NCBI GenBank assembly: GCA_963724385.1
Contig: CAVRUJ010000001.1
Span: forward strand, 2,108,001 to 2,172,000
From: DASXQK01 sp963724385
GTDB lineage: Bacteria > Pseudomonadota > Alphaproteobacteria > Dongiales > Dongiaceae
Length of the DNA: 64,000 nt
Direction: 5' to 3'
In this document: positions 8,597 through 17,414 of the stretch, in pieces
How the letters are laid out: each line of letters begins with the position of its first letter
How positions within the stretch are numbered: position 1 is the stretch's first letter
Notes under the pieces: generated by a model
Database searches by the model: none
What the model was told of the DNA's origin: nothing
What the model saw: only the letters and a program-made list of their open reading frames with translations
Program-made: the position numbers and the translations under genes

Positions 8597-9240
8597 GCGA
8601 GGTGCCGGCGAATCGCGCCGACGACCGCCTCGAACATCTCCGTCGTCAGCCGCCGCGTATTCGTGTTGTAGCGCGAGCAGTGGTAGCTGTCGGTCAGCAC
8701 CAAGCCGCCGGGCAATTCATAGATCGCGCCATGCTTGAAGGGGTGGCGCGAGAGACGCTGGCCAAGCGCCGCCAGCACTGAACCATGGGCGATGCTGCCA
8801 AGCGCCAGGATTGTCTTCAACCGCTTGAGGCCGGCGATCTCGGCGGCGAGGAAGGGCCGGCACTCAGCGACCTCCGCCGGCGTCGGCTTGTTTTCCGGTG
8901 GCACGCAGCGCACGGCATTGGCGATCCGGCAGTCGATCAGCCTGAGCCCATCGTCGGCGCGCTGCTCATAGGTGCCTTCGGAGAAGCCGTATTTGGCCAG
9001 GGTGGCGTAGAGCAGGTCGCCGGCGTAGTCGCCGGTGAAGGGCCGGCCGGTTCGGTTGGCACCCCTGAGGCCGGGCGCCAGGCCGACGACGAGGAGCCTG
9101 GCGTCCGCGGGCCCGAAACTCGGCACCGGGGCGTTATGCCAGCCGGGCTCGCGGCTCCGGTTGGCTGCCCGGAACGCCGCCAGCCGGGGGCAGAAGGGGC
9201 AGTCGCGGTCCAGTTCGCGCCGGCCTTCCGCCTGCCTCAC
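8566..9240 (-). CDS. Family 5 uracil-DNA glycosylase (UDGb type)
   Basis: The product excises uracil or deaminated bases from DNA, like family 5 (UDGb) glycosylases. The 224-residue protein has an N-terminal CPFC pair (Cys14, Cys17) and later Cys112 and Cys127, fitting the four ligands of the family's iron-sulfur cluster. The active-site stretch GLAPGLRGANRTGRPFTGD (53-71) lacks the polar catalytic residue of family 1 and matches UDGb. The second motif reads DSYHCSRYN, where many relatives have HPS. The start is GTG at 9240, overlapping the stop of the upstream NYN gene, so translational coupling is likely. Its 3' end overlaps the convergent ZIP-like gene by 31 nt. Confidence 0.9.
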   Translation of the reverse strand: MRQAEGRRELDRDCPFCPRLAAFRAANRSREPGWHNAPVPSFGPADARLLVVGLAPGLRGANRTGRPFTGDYAGDLLYATLAKYGFSEGTYEQRADDGLRLIDCRIANAVRCVPPENKPTPAEVAECRPFLAAEIAGLKRLKTILALGSIAHGSVLAALGQRLSRHPFKHGAIYELPGGLVLTDSYHCSRYNTNTRRLTTEMFEAVVGAIRRHLAQPMDSAKAG

Positions 9241-9833
9241 GCGGTCTCAGCCAGGTCCGGATCCGGATCGGCCGGCGTGGCTGGGGCGGAACGGGGGTGG
9301 AAACTGCGGGCGATGCTGTCGGAAAGCTCGCCCAGCTCGACGAAGTGGTCGGCCTGCCGGCGCAGTTCGTCGGCGACCATGGGCGGCTGGGAGCGGATCG
9401 TGCTGACGACAGAGACGCGGACGCCCTTGCGCTGCACCGCCTCCACCAGCCGGCGGAAATCGCCGTCGCCGGAGAAGATCACGACGTGGTCGAGGTAAGG
9501 GGCCATCTCCAGGACGTCGATGGCAAGCTCGATGTCCATGTTGCCCTTGAGCTTGCGCCGACCCATGGAATCGGTGAATTCCTTGGTCGGCTTGGTCACC
9601 ATGGTATAGCCGTTGTAGTCCAGCCAATCGACCAGCGGGCGAAGGGGCGAGTATTCCTGGTCCTCGATCAGCGCCGTGTAGTAGAAGGCGCGGACCAGAT
9701 GGCACTCTTCGCCGAAGAGTGCCAACAGCCGCTTGTAGTCGATGTCGAAGCCAAGGGCGCGGGCAGCGGCATAGAGATTGGCCCCGTCGATGAAGATGGC
9801 GACCCGCTCGTCGGGATGAAACTTCAATTTCAT
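9237..9833 (-). CDS. NYN-domain (LabA/DUF88) putative nuclease
   Basis: This 198-residue protein carries a NYN domain of the LabA/DUF88 type, a PIN-like nuclease fold. The acidic residues expected at the metal site are visible: Asp16 in FIDGAN, Asp100 in GNMDIELAID, and Asp123/Asp125 in SGDGDF. The C-terminal 25 residues are Pro/Ala/Asp-rich and probably disordered. Relatives are thought to act on RNA, but the substrate here is unknown. It overlaps the uracil-DNA glycosylase gene by 4 nt (GTGA) and is probably translated with it. Upstream is a 152-nt divergent gap to folK. Confidence 0.88.
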   Translation of the reverse strand: MKLKFHPDERVAIFIDGANLYAAARALGFDIDYKRLLALFGEECHLVRAFYYTALIEDQEYSPLRPLVDWLDYNGYTMVTKPTKEFTDSMGRRKLKGNMDIELAIDVLEMAPYLDHVVIFSGDGDFRRLVEAVQRKGVRVSVVSTIRSQPPMVADELRRQADHFVELGELSDSIARSFHPRSAPATPADPDPDLAETA

Positions 9834-9985
9834 GGCATGCCTCGATTCAATTGCGATCCATGTCGACTAATCAAGCCGTCGATATGAAGGTATAAGACCA
9901 TGGCGAAAATACGGCTTATCAACGGCTTAGCCCGCCCCATATGGGAGTAGCTATGGGGGCTCAAGGAATGGAATGCAAGGGGCAT

Positions 9986-10507
9986 ATGGTTGCCCCGATA
10001 CTGATCGGCCTCGGCGCCAATCTGCCCAGCGAGCGCTACGGGCCTCCTGTTGCGACCCTCGAAGCGGCTCTGGTTGCTCTCGCTGGACGAGGGTTGGAGA
10101 TCGTTGCCCGGTCGGGCTGGTGGGAGAGCGCCCCCGTGCCGCTCTCCGATCAGCCCTGGTACGTGAATGGCGTGGTGGAGGTGCGCACGAAACTGGGGCC
10201 GGAAGACCTGCTGGCCTTGCTCCATGGCGTCGAAGCCGATTTCGGGCGGGTCCGGACGGTTCCCAATGCACCCCGCATCCTCGATCTTGACCTTCTGGCC
10301 TATGGGGACGCGCTGCGCGCAGGCACAGTGCCCCCTCTGCTGCCTCATCCGCGCCTGGCCGAGCGGGGTTTCGTGCTGCGTCCCCTGGCCCAAATCCGAC
10401 CTAACTGGCGCCATCCGCTCTCGGGCTTCACCGTCGCCGAATTGATCGCCCGGCTGCCTGCCGATGATCTGGTTCGAGCGCTTCCGCAAATCGCGGCAAG
10501 TGATTGA
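9986..10507 (+). CDS. folK: HPPK, folate pyrophosphokinase FolK
   Basis: FolK transfers pyrophosphate from ATP to 6-hydroxymethyl-7,8-dihydropterin in folate synthesis. The protein has LIGLGANLPSERYG at the start, the NAPRILDLDLLAYG signature with its paired aspartates for magnesium, and LPHPRLAERGFVLRPL. The start is uncertain. ATG 9986 fits homologues and gives 173 residues but has a cramped AAGGGG 3 nt upstream. In-frame ATGs at 9941, 9953 and 9968 would add up to 15 residues; 9953 has GGGAG at good spacing. It precedes rpoZ on the same strand. Confidence 0.93.
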   Translation: MVAPILIGLGANLPSERYGPPVATLEAALVALAGRGLEIVARSGWWESAPVPLSDQPWYVNGVVEVRTKLGPEDLLALLHGVEADFGRVRTVPNAPRILDLDLLAYGDALRAGTVPPLLPHPRLAERGFVLRPLAQIRPNWRHPLSGFTVAELIARLPADDLVRALPQIAASD

Positions 10508-10513
10508 CGTGGC

Positions 10514-10542
10514 TTGATTTCTGGTAATCAGGCCCATATATT
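10514..10542 (+). promoter_or_regulatory. Putative rpoZ promoter
   Basis: A TTGATT hexamer at 10514-10519 and TATATT at 10537-10542 are separated by 17 nt, a good match to the vegetative sigma-70 consensus. It lies just after folK, about 40 nt upstream of the rpoZ start. The TATATT box recurs in the rpsL and rpsM promoters of this window. Confidence 0.65.
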
Positions 10543-10583
10543 GACCGTTCGTCCTTTTTTCCAGCCGATTGACGGGAGAGATC

Positions 10584-10979
10584 ATGGCGCGCGTGACGGT
10601 TGAAGATTGCGTGTTGAAGGTGCCCAATCGCTTCGATTTGGTGATGTTGGCGGCCCAGCGGGCCCGTGACGTCGCCTCCGGGGCACAGCTTTCGGTCGAC
10701 CGCGACAACGACAAGAATCCCGTCGTGGCGCTGCGCGAAATCGCCGAAGAGACGATCGATCTGGAAGGGCTGCGCAACAACCTGGTCCAGGGCCTGCAGC
10801 GCAACGTGGAAAAGGACGAGCCGGAGGAGGAAGGCGGATTCGGGGCCGAGACGGCCGACCTCCTGGGCGAGATGATCCAGGCCCAGGAAAAGGATGCCGC
10901 CGACGCCGGCCTCAGCATCGACGGCGAATTCCAGGACGAGCCGGCGGCGGAAGAGGAAGACGCCGCGGAGGCGAAATAA
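10584..10979 (+). CDS. rpoZ: RNA polymerase omega subunit RpoZ
   Basis: Omega helps fold and retain the beta-prime subunit in RNA polymerase. The N-terminal half is typical: MARVTVEDCVLKVPNRFDL, then AAQRARD and the NPVVALREIAEETI helix. At 131 residues it is longer than the 91-residue E. coli protein because of an acidic Glu/Ala-rich tail from about residue 75 (EKDEPEEEGGF onward), a common alphaproteobacterial trait. The ATG at 10584 has GGGAGAG upstream and is preferred over one five codons earlier. rpoZ next to the (p)ppGpp synthase gene is a widely conserved pairing. Confidence 0.95.
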   Translation: MARVTVEDCVLKVPNRFDLVMLAAQRARDVASGAQLSVDRDNDKNPVVALREIAEETIDLEGLRNNLVQGLQRNVEKDEPEEEGGFGAETADLLGEMIQAQEKDAADAGLSIDGEFQDEPAAEEEDAAEAK

Positions 10980-11057
10980 AACCGCGCCGGGCGCCTTTGT
11001 GTCGGGCGGCGGGCGTCCGACGCCGGGCGCCACGTCAAGGCGACGCAGGGTGACCGG

Positions 11058-13217
11058 ATGATCCGGCAATTCGAGCTGGTCGAGCGGGTCAAGGCCTACG
11101 ATCCGACCGCCGACGAGGACGCCCTCAATCGCGCTTATGTCTTCGCCATGAAGGCCCACGGCTCCCAGAGCCGGGCCTCGGGCGACCCCTATTTCCTGCA
11201 CCCTCTGGGCGTGGCCGAGCTGCTCGCCCGGATGAAGCTCGACAGCGCGTCGATCGTCACCGGCCTGCTCCATGACACGGTTGAGGACACGGACGCCACC
11301 CTCGAGCAGATCGAACAGCTATTCGGCAAGGAGATAGCCAAGCTCGTCGACGGCGTCACCAAGCTGACTCGCATCGAGCTGCAGTCGGACCACACCAAGC
11401 ACGCCGAAAACTTCCGCAAGCTGGTCTTGGCGATGTCGGCGGACATCCGGGTGCTGCTGGTCAAGCTCGCCGACCGTCTGCACAACATGCAGACTCTGCA
11501 CTTCATCAAGGATACCGAGAAGCGCCGGCGCATCGCGTTGGAGACGATGGAGATCTACGCCCCGCTCGCCGAGCGCATGGGCATGCAGCAGATGAAGGAC
11601 GAGCTGGAGAATCTCGCCTTCGCCGAGATCTATCCCGAAGCGCGGGAATCGATCCTGCAGCGCCTGAAATACCTGCGCGAGCAAGGCGGCGAGGCGGTGC
11701 CCAAGATCATCGCCGAGCTGAAGCGCACGCTCGATGCCGCCGGGATTGAGACCTGGATCTCGGGCCGGGAGAAGACGCCCTACTCGATCTGGCGCAAGAT
11801 GCAGCGCAAGAACATCAGTTTCGAGCAGCTCTCTGACATCATGGCCTTCCGCATCGTCGTCCCCGACGTGGCGGCCTGCTACCAGGCGCTCGGCGTGCTG
11901 CACAGCAACTATTCCATGGTGCCCGGCCGCTTCAAGGACTACATCAGCACGCCCAAGCCCAACGACTACCGCTCGCTCCACACCGGCGTGATCGGGCCCG
12001 AACGCCAGCGGGTCGAGGTGCAGATCAGGACCCGCGAGATGCACGAGGTGGCGGAGCTCGGCGTAGCCGCCCACTGGCGCTACAAGGAAGACGCGCCCCG
12101 GATTGACGGGCGCCAGTACCGGTGGCTGCGCGAGCTGCTCGACATCCTGGAGCATGCCGCCGGGCCGGAAGAGTTCCTCGAGCACACCAAGCTCGAGATG
12201 TTCCAGGACCAGGTCTTCTGCTTCACCCCTAAGGGCGATCTGATCGCGCTGCCGCGTGGCGCCACCCCGGTCGACTTCGCCTACGCCGTCCACAGCCAGG
12301 TCGGCGACCGGTGCGTGGGCGCCAAGATCAACGGCCGGATGACGCCGCTACGCACCGCGCTTCAGAATGGCGACCAGGTGGAGATCGTCACCTCGCGCAA
12401 CCAGACCCCCTCGCCGACGTGGGAGCGCTTCGTTGTCACCGGCAAGGCCAGAGCCTGCATCCGCCGCTTCGTGCGCACCCAGCAGCGCGCGCAATATGTC
12501 GAGCTCGGCCGCTCGATCCTGGCCAAGGACTTCCGCCACGACGGGCATGAGCTGACCGACAAGGCGCTGGATGGCGTTCTGAAGAAACTGAAATGCGAAT
12601 CGGTGGAAGAGCTCCTGGCCTCCGTCGGCGCCGGCAACATCACCGGGCGCGAGGTGCTGAACGCGGTATTCCCGGGCGCGAAATCCGCAGACGGCAAGTC
12701 GGCCGAGGGCAAGGCCGCCGCTCCCCGCCGCGCGCGGGCGCGAAAGACGGCGGCGAAGGAAGAACTCGCGGTCCCCATCACCGGCCTCATCCCCGGCATG
12801 GCGATCAACTTCGCCGGCTGCTGCCATCCACTGCCCGGCGACCGGATCGTGGGCATCGTCACCACCGGCAAGGGCGTCACGGTCCACACCATCGACTGCG
12901 AGACCCTGGAGAGCTTCTCCGACGCGCCCGAGCGCTGGCTCGATGTCGCTTGGCACGTCAACCCGGGCGACGCCGAGATGCATGTCGGGCGCCTGCATGT
13001 CGTCATCGCAAACGAACCGGGCAGCCTGGGCAGCCTGTCGACCGTGATCGGCAAGACCGACGGCAACATCTCGAATCTGAAGATCACCAACCGGTCGACC
13101 GATTTCTTCGAGATGATGATCGACGTCGAGGTGAAGGACGTCCGGCACCTCACCAACATCATTGCCGCCTTGAGGGCGACACCGGTGATTAATTCCGTGG
13201 AGCGGGCGCGCGGCTGA
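11058..13217 (+). CDS. Bifunctional (p)ppGpp synthetase/hydrolase (RSH)
   Basis: This 719-residue Rel/SpoT homologue makes and degrades the alarmone (p)ppGpp. The hydrolase HD domain is intact, with HP at 48-49 and HDTVED at 72-77, then LADRLHNM. The synthetase region carries the YSIWRKM and RFKDYISTPKPNDYRSLHT segments. A TGS domain follows at about 385-445 (FTPKGDLIALPRGATPVDFAY) and an ACT domain from about 640. Between them is an Ala/Lys/Arg-rich linker (about 535-570) that looks disordered. Both active sites look complete, so it is probably the single long RSH of this organism. It lies 78 nt after rpoZ, likely in one operon. Confidence 0.95.
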   Translation: MIRQFELVERVKAYDPTADEDALNRAYVFAMKAHGSQSRASGDPYFLHPLGVAELLARMKLDSASIVTGLLHDTVEDTDATLEQIEQLFGKEIAKLVDGVTKLTRIELQSDHTKHAENFRKLVLAMSADIRVLLVKLADRLHNMQTLHFIKDTEKRRRIALETMEIYAPLAERMGMQQMKDELENLAFAEIYPEARESILQRLKYLREQGGEAVPKIIAELKRTLDAAGIETWISGREKTPYSIWRKMQRKNISFEQLSDIMAFRIVVPDVAACYQALGVLHSNYSMVPGRFKDYISTPKPNDYRSLHTGVIGPERQRVEVQIRTREMHEVAELGVAAHWRYKEDAPRIDGRQYRWLRELLDILEHAAGPEEFLEHTKLEMFQDQVFCFTPKGDLIALPRGATPVDFAYAVHSQVGDRCVGAKINGRMTPLRTALQNGDQVEIVTSRNQTPSPTWERFVVTGKARACIRRFVRTQQRAQYVELGRSILAKDFRHDGHELTDKALDGVLKKLKCESVEELLASVGAGNITGREVLNAVFPGAKSADGKSAEGKAAAPRRARARKTAAKEELAVPITGLIPGMAINFAGCCHPLPGDRIVGIVTTGKGVTVHTIDCETLESFSDAPERWLDVAWHVNPGDAEMHVGRLHVVIANEPGSLGSLSTVIGKTDGNISNLKITNRSTDFFEMMIDVEVKDVRHLTNIIAALRATPVINSVERARG

Positions 13218-13238
13218 ACCGGCCGTCGCGGACAACCC

Positions 13239-13793
13239 ATGTTCCGTCGCCGTGAAAAGCAATCCTGGGCACGACGCCTGCGCGAATTCTTCTGGCCGTC
13301 CGGGGGCTTCAGGCGTTCGACCCGCTATCTGGCGCACCGAATCGGCCGGTTGCCCGGCACGCCCACCTCGATTGCCGTGGGCTTCGCCTGCGGGGCGGCG
13401 GTGGCCTTCACGCCCTTCGTCGGCTTCCATCTGGCCATAGCCCTGATGCTCGCCTGGCTGGTGCGGGGCAATCCCTGGGCTGCCGGGATCGGCACCTTGT
13501 TCGCCAATCCTTGGAGCGTGCCAGTCATCCTCTACGGCATCTACCATATCGGCGCCTGGATGCTGCGGGACAGCAGTCACCATCATCTGCCGCGAGATGT
13601 CGGTTCCCTGTACATCATGCGGCACCCCCTCGAGGTGCTGCTGCCGATGACCTTGGGTTCGATCCCCATTGTGGTGGCCGTCTGGTTCATCAGCTTTTTT
13701 GCCGCGCGCCAGCTCGTCACCGGCTATCATCTCCGGCGGCAGGAGCGCACGGGGAAACGACAGAAGATACGCCGGCGCCACAAGGAGGAATGA
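13239..13793 (+). CDS. DUF2062 membrane protein
   Basis: This 184-residue protein has the DUF2062 pattern: a basic N-terminus, GTPTSIAVGFACGAAVAFTPFVGFH near residues 40-65, then FANPWSVP (about 88-96), with about three hydrophobic segments. The FANPW-type motif is the family hallmark. The C-terminus is strongly basic. Its role is unknown. It lies between the RSH gene and pdxJ with short or overlapping junctions: its TGA shares one base with the pdxJ ATG. Confidence 0.85.
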   Translation: MFRRREKQSWARRLREFFWPSGGFRRSTRYLAHRIGRLPGTPTSIAVGFACGAAVAFTPFVGFHLAIALMLAWLVRGNPWAAGIGTLFANPWSVPVILYGIYHIGAWMLRDSSHHHLPRDVGSLYIMRHPLEVLLPMTLGSIPIVVAVWFISFFAARQLVTGYHLRRQERTGKRQKIRRRHKEE

Positions 13794-14551
13794 TGAAGCA
13801 GCCCTACCTGCGCCTCGGGGTCAACATCGATCACGTGGCGACCATCCGCAACGCCAGAGGCGGGCGCCATCCCGACCCGGTGCGTGCGGCACGGCTGGCC
13901 GCCCAGGCTGGCGCCGACGGCATCACCGCCCATCTGCGAGAGGATCGCCGGCATATCTCCGACCGCGACATCGACCGGCTGACCCGGGAGATCGACTTGC
14001 CTCTCAACCTGGAGATGGCGGCGACCGAGGAGATGCTCGCGATCGCCCTTGCCCACAAGCCCCATGCCGCCTGCCTGGTGCCGGAGAAGCGCGAGGAGCG
14101 GACGACCGAAGGGGGCTTGGATGCGGTGCGCGGCCTCGCCCACCTGCAACCTTACGCGCGGCGGCTGGGCGAAGCCGGCATCCGCGTGTCCCTGTTCGTC
14201 GAGCCCGACCCGGCCCAGCTCGACGCCGCCAAGTTGCTGGGCGCGCCAGTGGTCGAGCTGCACACGGGCGCCTATTGCGAGGCCGAAGGTGCCGAGCGCG
14301 GGCGTCACCTCGACCGGCTGATCGCGGCCGCCGCCCATGCCGAGCGCATCGGCCTCGAATGTCACGCCGGCCACGGGCTCACCTTCGATACGGTCGCGCC
14401 GGTCGCGGCCATCGCCAGCCTGGCCGAGCTCAACATCGGTCACTTCCTGGTGGGCGAAGCGATCTTCAGCGGGCTGGAAAGCGCGATCCGGCGCATGCGC
14501 TCGCTCATGGACAAGGCGCGGGCGGAGGCGGGTGGCGAGCGCAGCGCATGA
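13793..14551 (+). CDS. pdxJ: Pyridoxine 5'-phosphate synthase PdxJ
   Basis: PdxJ closes the pyridine ring from 3-amino-1-hydroxyacetone phosphate and deoxyxylulose phosphate to give pyridoxine 5'-phosphate (DXP-dependent vitamin B6 route). The 252-residue TIM-barrel protein starts with RLGVNIDHVATIRNARGG and has GADGITAHLREDRRHI, LNLEMAAT, VPEKREERTTEGG, FVEPD and ELHTGAY, all PdxJ-specific. Two ATGs (13790 and 13793) follow AAGGAGG; the second has the better spacing and overlaps the DUF2062 stop by one base. The 3' end overlaps acpS as ATGA. pdxJ-acpS pairing is widespread. Confidence 0.96.
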   Translation: MKQPYLRLGVNIDHVATIRNARGGRHPDPVRAARLAAQAGADGITAHLREDRRHISDRDIDRLTREIDLPLNLEMAATEEMLAIALAHKPHAACLVPEKREERTTEGGLDAVRGLAHLQPYARRLGEAGIRVSLFVEPDPAQLDAAKLLGAPVVELHTGAYCEAEGAERGRHLDRLIAAAAHAERIGLECHAGHGLTFDTVAPVAAIASLAELNIGHFLVGEAIFSGLESAIRRMRSLMDKARAEAGGERSA

Positions 14552-14949
14552 TCCTGGGGATCGGCAGCGACATCATCGACATTCGCCGGGTGGAAAAGAC
14601 GCTTCAGCGCTTCGGCGAACGCTTCGTGGAACGCGTCTTCACCGACACCGAGCGCCGGAAATCCGAGGGTCGTGCCAAGCGCGCTGCCAGCTACGCCAAG
14701 CGCTTCGCCGCCAAGGAGGCCTGCTCCAAGGCGCTCGGCACCGGGTTTCGCGCCGGCGTGTTCTGGCGCGACATGGGTGTGGTCAACCTGGCCTCGGGCA
14801 AGCCCACCATGAAGCTGACCGGCGGTGCCCTGAAACGCCTCGTCGAGATCACGCCCAGCGGCATGCGGGCCCAGATCGACCTCAGCCTCACCGACGACGA
14901 TCCCCATGCCCAGGCGATCGTGATCATCTCCGCCGTCCCGGACAAATGA
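14548..14949 (+). CDS. acpS: Holo-[acyl-carrier-protein] synthase AcpS
   Basis: AcpS transfers 4'-phosphopantetheine from CoA to acyl carrier protein. The 133-residue protein has the two metal-binding signatures GIGSDIIDI (Asp8) and KRFAAKEACSKALG (Glu57), then a GMRAQIDLSLTDD stretch and the AQAIVIIS strand. The ATG overlaps the pdxJ stop (ATGA), implying translational coupling. Confidence 0.95.
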   Translation: MILGIGSDIIDIRRVEKTLQRFGERFVERVFTDTERRKSEGRAKRAASYAKRFAAKEACSKALGTGFRAGVFWRDMGVVNLASGKPTMKLTGGALKRLVEITPSGMRAQIDLSLTDDDPHAQAIVIISAVPDK

Positions 14950-15045
14950 GCGCGAGCCCGGGGCCGCGGCCGATTGTGGGGGCGGGCCGCTTGACAGCGC
15001 TGGGCCCGGCTGTCTTCATGCCGCCCGCGCCGAGCCGCGGCGCAT

Positions 15046-15822
15046 ATGAACACTGAAGATCGTCAGGCGCCGCAGCTCATGACTCAGAAATCCTCGGGCG
15101 TATCGGAGACGGTGAAGACCGTCGTCTATGCCCTCATCATTGCGTTGGGCATCCGCAGCTTCCTGTTCGAGCCCTTCCACATCCCGTCCGGTTCGATGAT
15201 CCCGACCCTGCTCGTCGGCGACTACCTGTTCGTCTCGAAGTACTCTTACGGCTACAGCCGTTTCTCCTTCCCCTTCAGTCCCGACATGTTCGGCGGCGGC
15301 CGGATTTTCGGCAGCGATCCCAAGCGCGGCGATGTGGTCGTCTTCCGCAAACCGACCGATGTCTCCATCGATTTCATCAAGCGTGTCGTCGGCCTGCCTG
15401 GCGACCATATCCAGATGAAGGCCGGCCTCCTCTACATCAACGGCGCGCCGGCGGAGCGCAAGCGCATCGACGACTATGTGGACGAGTATGGCAACCGCAT
15501 CGTCCGCTATGTCGAGACCCTGCCCGGCAGCGGTTCAGAGCCCGGCGTTGCCCATGTGATCCTCAAACAGGATGGGGACCATGGCAGCCTGGACGACACG
15601 CCGGAATACGTCATCGAGCCCGGGCACTACTTCATGATGGGCGACAATCGGGACAATTCGGCCGACAGCCGGACGAGCGAAGTCGGCCAGGTGCCGGCGG
15701 AGGACCTGGTCGGCCACGCCCAGATCATTTTCTTTTCCCTCGACAGATCCGCCAGCTGGTGGGAGATCTGGAAATGGCCGTTCGCCATCCGCTTCGGCCG
15801 GTTGTTCGAACTCATCAGGTGA
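15046..15822 (+). CDS. lepB: Signal peptidase I LepB
   Basis: Type I signal peptidase cleaves leader peptides from exported proteins on the periplasmic side of the inner membrane. The 258-residue protein has one N-terminal hydrophobic anchor (about 23-40). The catalytic serine is in PSGSM at Ser50 and the general-base lysine in FIKRVVGLPGD at Lys112. The MMGDNRDNSADSR box is present. ATG 15046 is used; an in-frame ATG 11 codons later is possible. lepB-rnc-era is a conserved order, and its stop overlaps the rnc start. Confidence 0.95.
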   Translation: MNTEDRQAPQLMTQKSSGVSETVKTVVYALIIALGIRSFLFEPFHIPSGSMIPTLLVGDYLFVSKYSYGYSRFSFPFSPDMFGGGRIFGSDPKRGDVVVFRKPTDVSIDFIKRVVGLPGDHIQMKAGLLYINGAPAERKRIDDYVDEYGNRIVRYVETLPGSGSEPGVAHVILKQDGDHGSLDDTPEYVIEPGHYFMMGDNRDNSADSRTSEVGQVPAEDLVGHAQIIFFSLDRSASWWEIWKWPFAIRFGRLFELIR

Positions 15823-16499
15823 AGCGCTCCGTCGAGGCGCTGGCCGAGCTTCTCGGACATCGCTTCGCCCGGCCCGAGCTGCTTGACCAGGCGCTCACCC
15901 ATCCCAGCGCCACCGCCAAGAAGACATACGAACGTCTGGAGTTCCTCGGCGACCGGGTCCTGGGCCTGGTCATCGCCGACATGGTCTATCGCGCCTATCC
16001 GGCCGAGGCCGAAGGGGACCTGGCCAAGCGCTTCGCCGCGCTGGCGAGGCGCGAGGCGCTGGCACGGGTGGCCGAATCAATCAGCCTTGGCACCCATCTG
16101 CGCGTTTCGCGCGGAGAGGAAGAGCAGGGCGGGCGGAGCAGCCACAGCCTGCTGGCCGACGCATGCGAGGCGGTGATCGGCGCACTCTATCTCGATGGCG
16201 GGCTTGGGGCCGCCCAGGCCTTCGTCGAACGCTGGTGGCGCCCGCTCCTGGACCAGCAGGCCGAGCCGCCCCAGGACGCCAAGACGGCATTGCAGGAATG
16301 GGCCCAGGGCCAGGGCCTGCCCCTGCCGCATTATCGTCTGTGCAGCAGCGCCGGCCCGGCCCATGATCCCGTGTTCGAAATCGAGGTCAGCCTTCCGGGC
16401 CGCGAGCCCGCCCGGGCCCAGGGCCGGTCGCGCCGGTCGGCCGAGGCCGCGGCGGCGGCGCTGCTCTTGGCGCGCCTCAGGGTGGAGGCGGATGGCTGA
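15819..16499 (+). CDS. rnc: Ribonuclease III
   Basis: RNase III cleaves double-stranded RNA in rRNA and mRNA maturation. The 226-residue protein has the ERLEFLGDRVLG signature at 38-49 with the catalytic acidic residues, a second acidic cluster in LLADACEAVIGALYLDGG, and a C-terminal dsRNA-binding domain from about residue 155. The GTG at 15819 is preferred because it overlaps the lepB stop (GTGA) and starts where homologues do; an earlier in-frame start inside lepB would add 20 unrelated residues. It overlaps era by 8 nt. Confidence 0.95.
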   Translation: MKRSVEALAELLGHRFARPELLDQALTHPSATAKKTYERLEFLGDRVLGLVIADMVYRAYPAEAEGDLAKRFAALARREALARVAESISLGTHLRVSRGEEEQGGRSSHSLLADACEAVIGALYLDGGLGAAQAFVERWWRPLLDQQAEPPQDAKTALQEWAQGQGLPLPHYRLCSSAGPAHDPVFEIEVSLPGREPARAQGRSRRSAEAAAAALLLARLRVEADG

Positions 16500-17412
16500 G
16501 GACCCGAAGGTCCCGCCGGCGAGCCGCTGCGGCTTCGTCGCCATCCTGGGTGCGCCCAACGCCGGCAAATCGACGCTGCTGAACCGCCTGGTCGGGGCCA
16601 AGGTCTCCATTGTCACGCCCAAGGTCCAGACCACGCGCCGTCGGGTTCTGGGGATCCTTGTCGAAGGCACGGCCCAGATCGTCTTCGTCGACACGCCCGG
16701 GATCTTCGCCCCGCGCCGGCGGATGGAGCGCGCCATGGTCCGTGCCGCCTGGCAGGGGGCGGAGGATGCCGATCTAATCGTTCTCGTCGTCGATGCCGCC
16801 AGACCGCGGCTGGGCGACGAGACCCGGCGCATCCTCGATGGGCTGAAGCAGGCCCGGCGGCGCGCGATTCTGGTTTTGAACAAGATCGACGCGGTCAGGC
16901 ACGAGAAGCTTTTGGGGCTCGCCAAGACGCTGTACGAGGAAGGCGTGTTCGACGAGGTGTTCATGGTCTCGGCTGAGCAGGGGGACGGCGTCGGCGATCT
17001 CTTGAAGGCGCTCGTCGCGCGTCTGCCAGAAGGGCCTTGGCACTATCCGGGCGACCAGCTGTCCGACCTGCCGATGCGCGAGCTGGCGGCGGAGATCACC
17101 CGCGAAAAGCTGTTCCTGCAATTGCGCGCGGAGCTTCCCTACGCCCTCACGGTCGAGACCGAAAGCTGGGAGGAGTTCGCCGACGGGAGTCTCCGCATCG
17201 GCCAGATCATCTATGTCGAGCGCGAGAGCCAGCGCGCCATCGTGCTGGGCGAAGGCGGCCGGATGATCAAGGCGGTCAGGCTCGCGGCCCAGCCGGAAAT
17301 CGAAAGCCTCGCCGGCCGCCGGGTTCATCTCTTTCTGCACGTGAAGCAGCGGGAGAATTGGCAGGAGGACCCCGAGCGCTATCGCGCCATGGGCCTCGAT
17401 TTCGAGTCCTAG
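16492..17412 (+). CDS. era: GTPase Era
   Basis: Era is a GTPase that binds the 3' end of 16S rRNA and aids 30S assembly. The 306-residue protein shows G1 GAPNAGKST (20-28), the effector-region TTRRR, G3 DTPG (67-70), G4 NKID (130-133), and a C-terminal KH domain with GEGGRMIK and RVHLFLHVKQRENW. The ATG at 16492 overlaps the end of rnc by 8 nt, so the pair is coupled. recO follows after 2 nt. Confidence 0.96.
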   Translation: MAEDPKVPPASRCGFVAILGAPNAGKSTLLNRLVGAKVSIVTPKVQTTRRRVLGILVEGTAQIVFVDTPGIFAPRRRMERAMVRAAWQGAEDADLIVLVVDAARPRLGDETRRILDGLKQARRRAILVLNKIDAVRHEKLLGLAKTLYEEGVFDEVFMVSAEQGDGVGDLLKALVARLPEGPWHYPGDQLSDLPMRELAAEITREKLFLQLRAELPYALTVETESWEEFADGSLRIGQIIYVERESQRAIVLGEGGRMIKAVRLAAQPEIESLAGRRVHLFLHVKQRENWQEDPERYRAMGLDFES

Positions 17413-17414
17413 GG

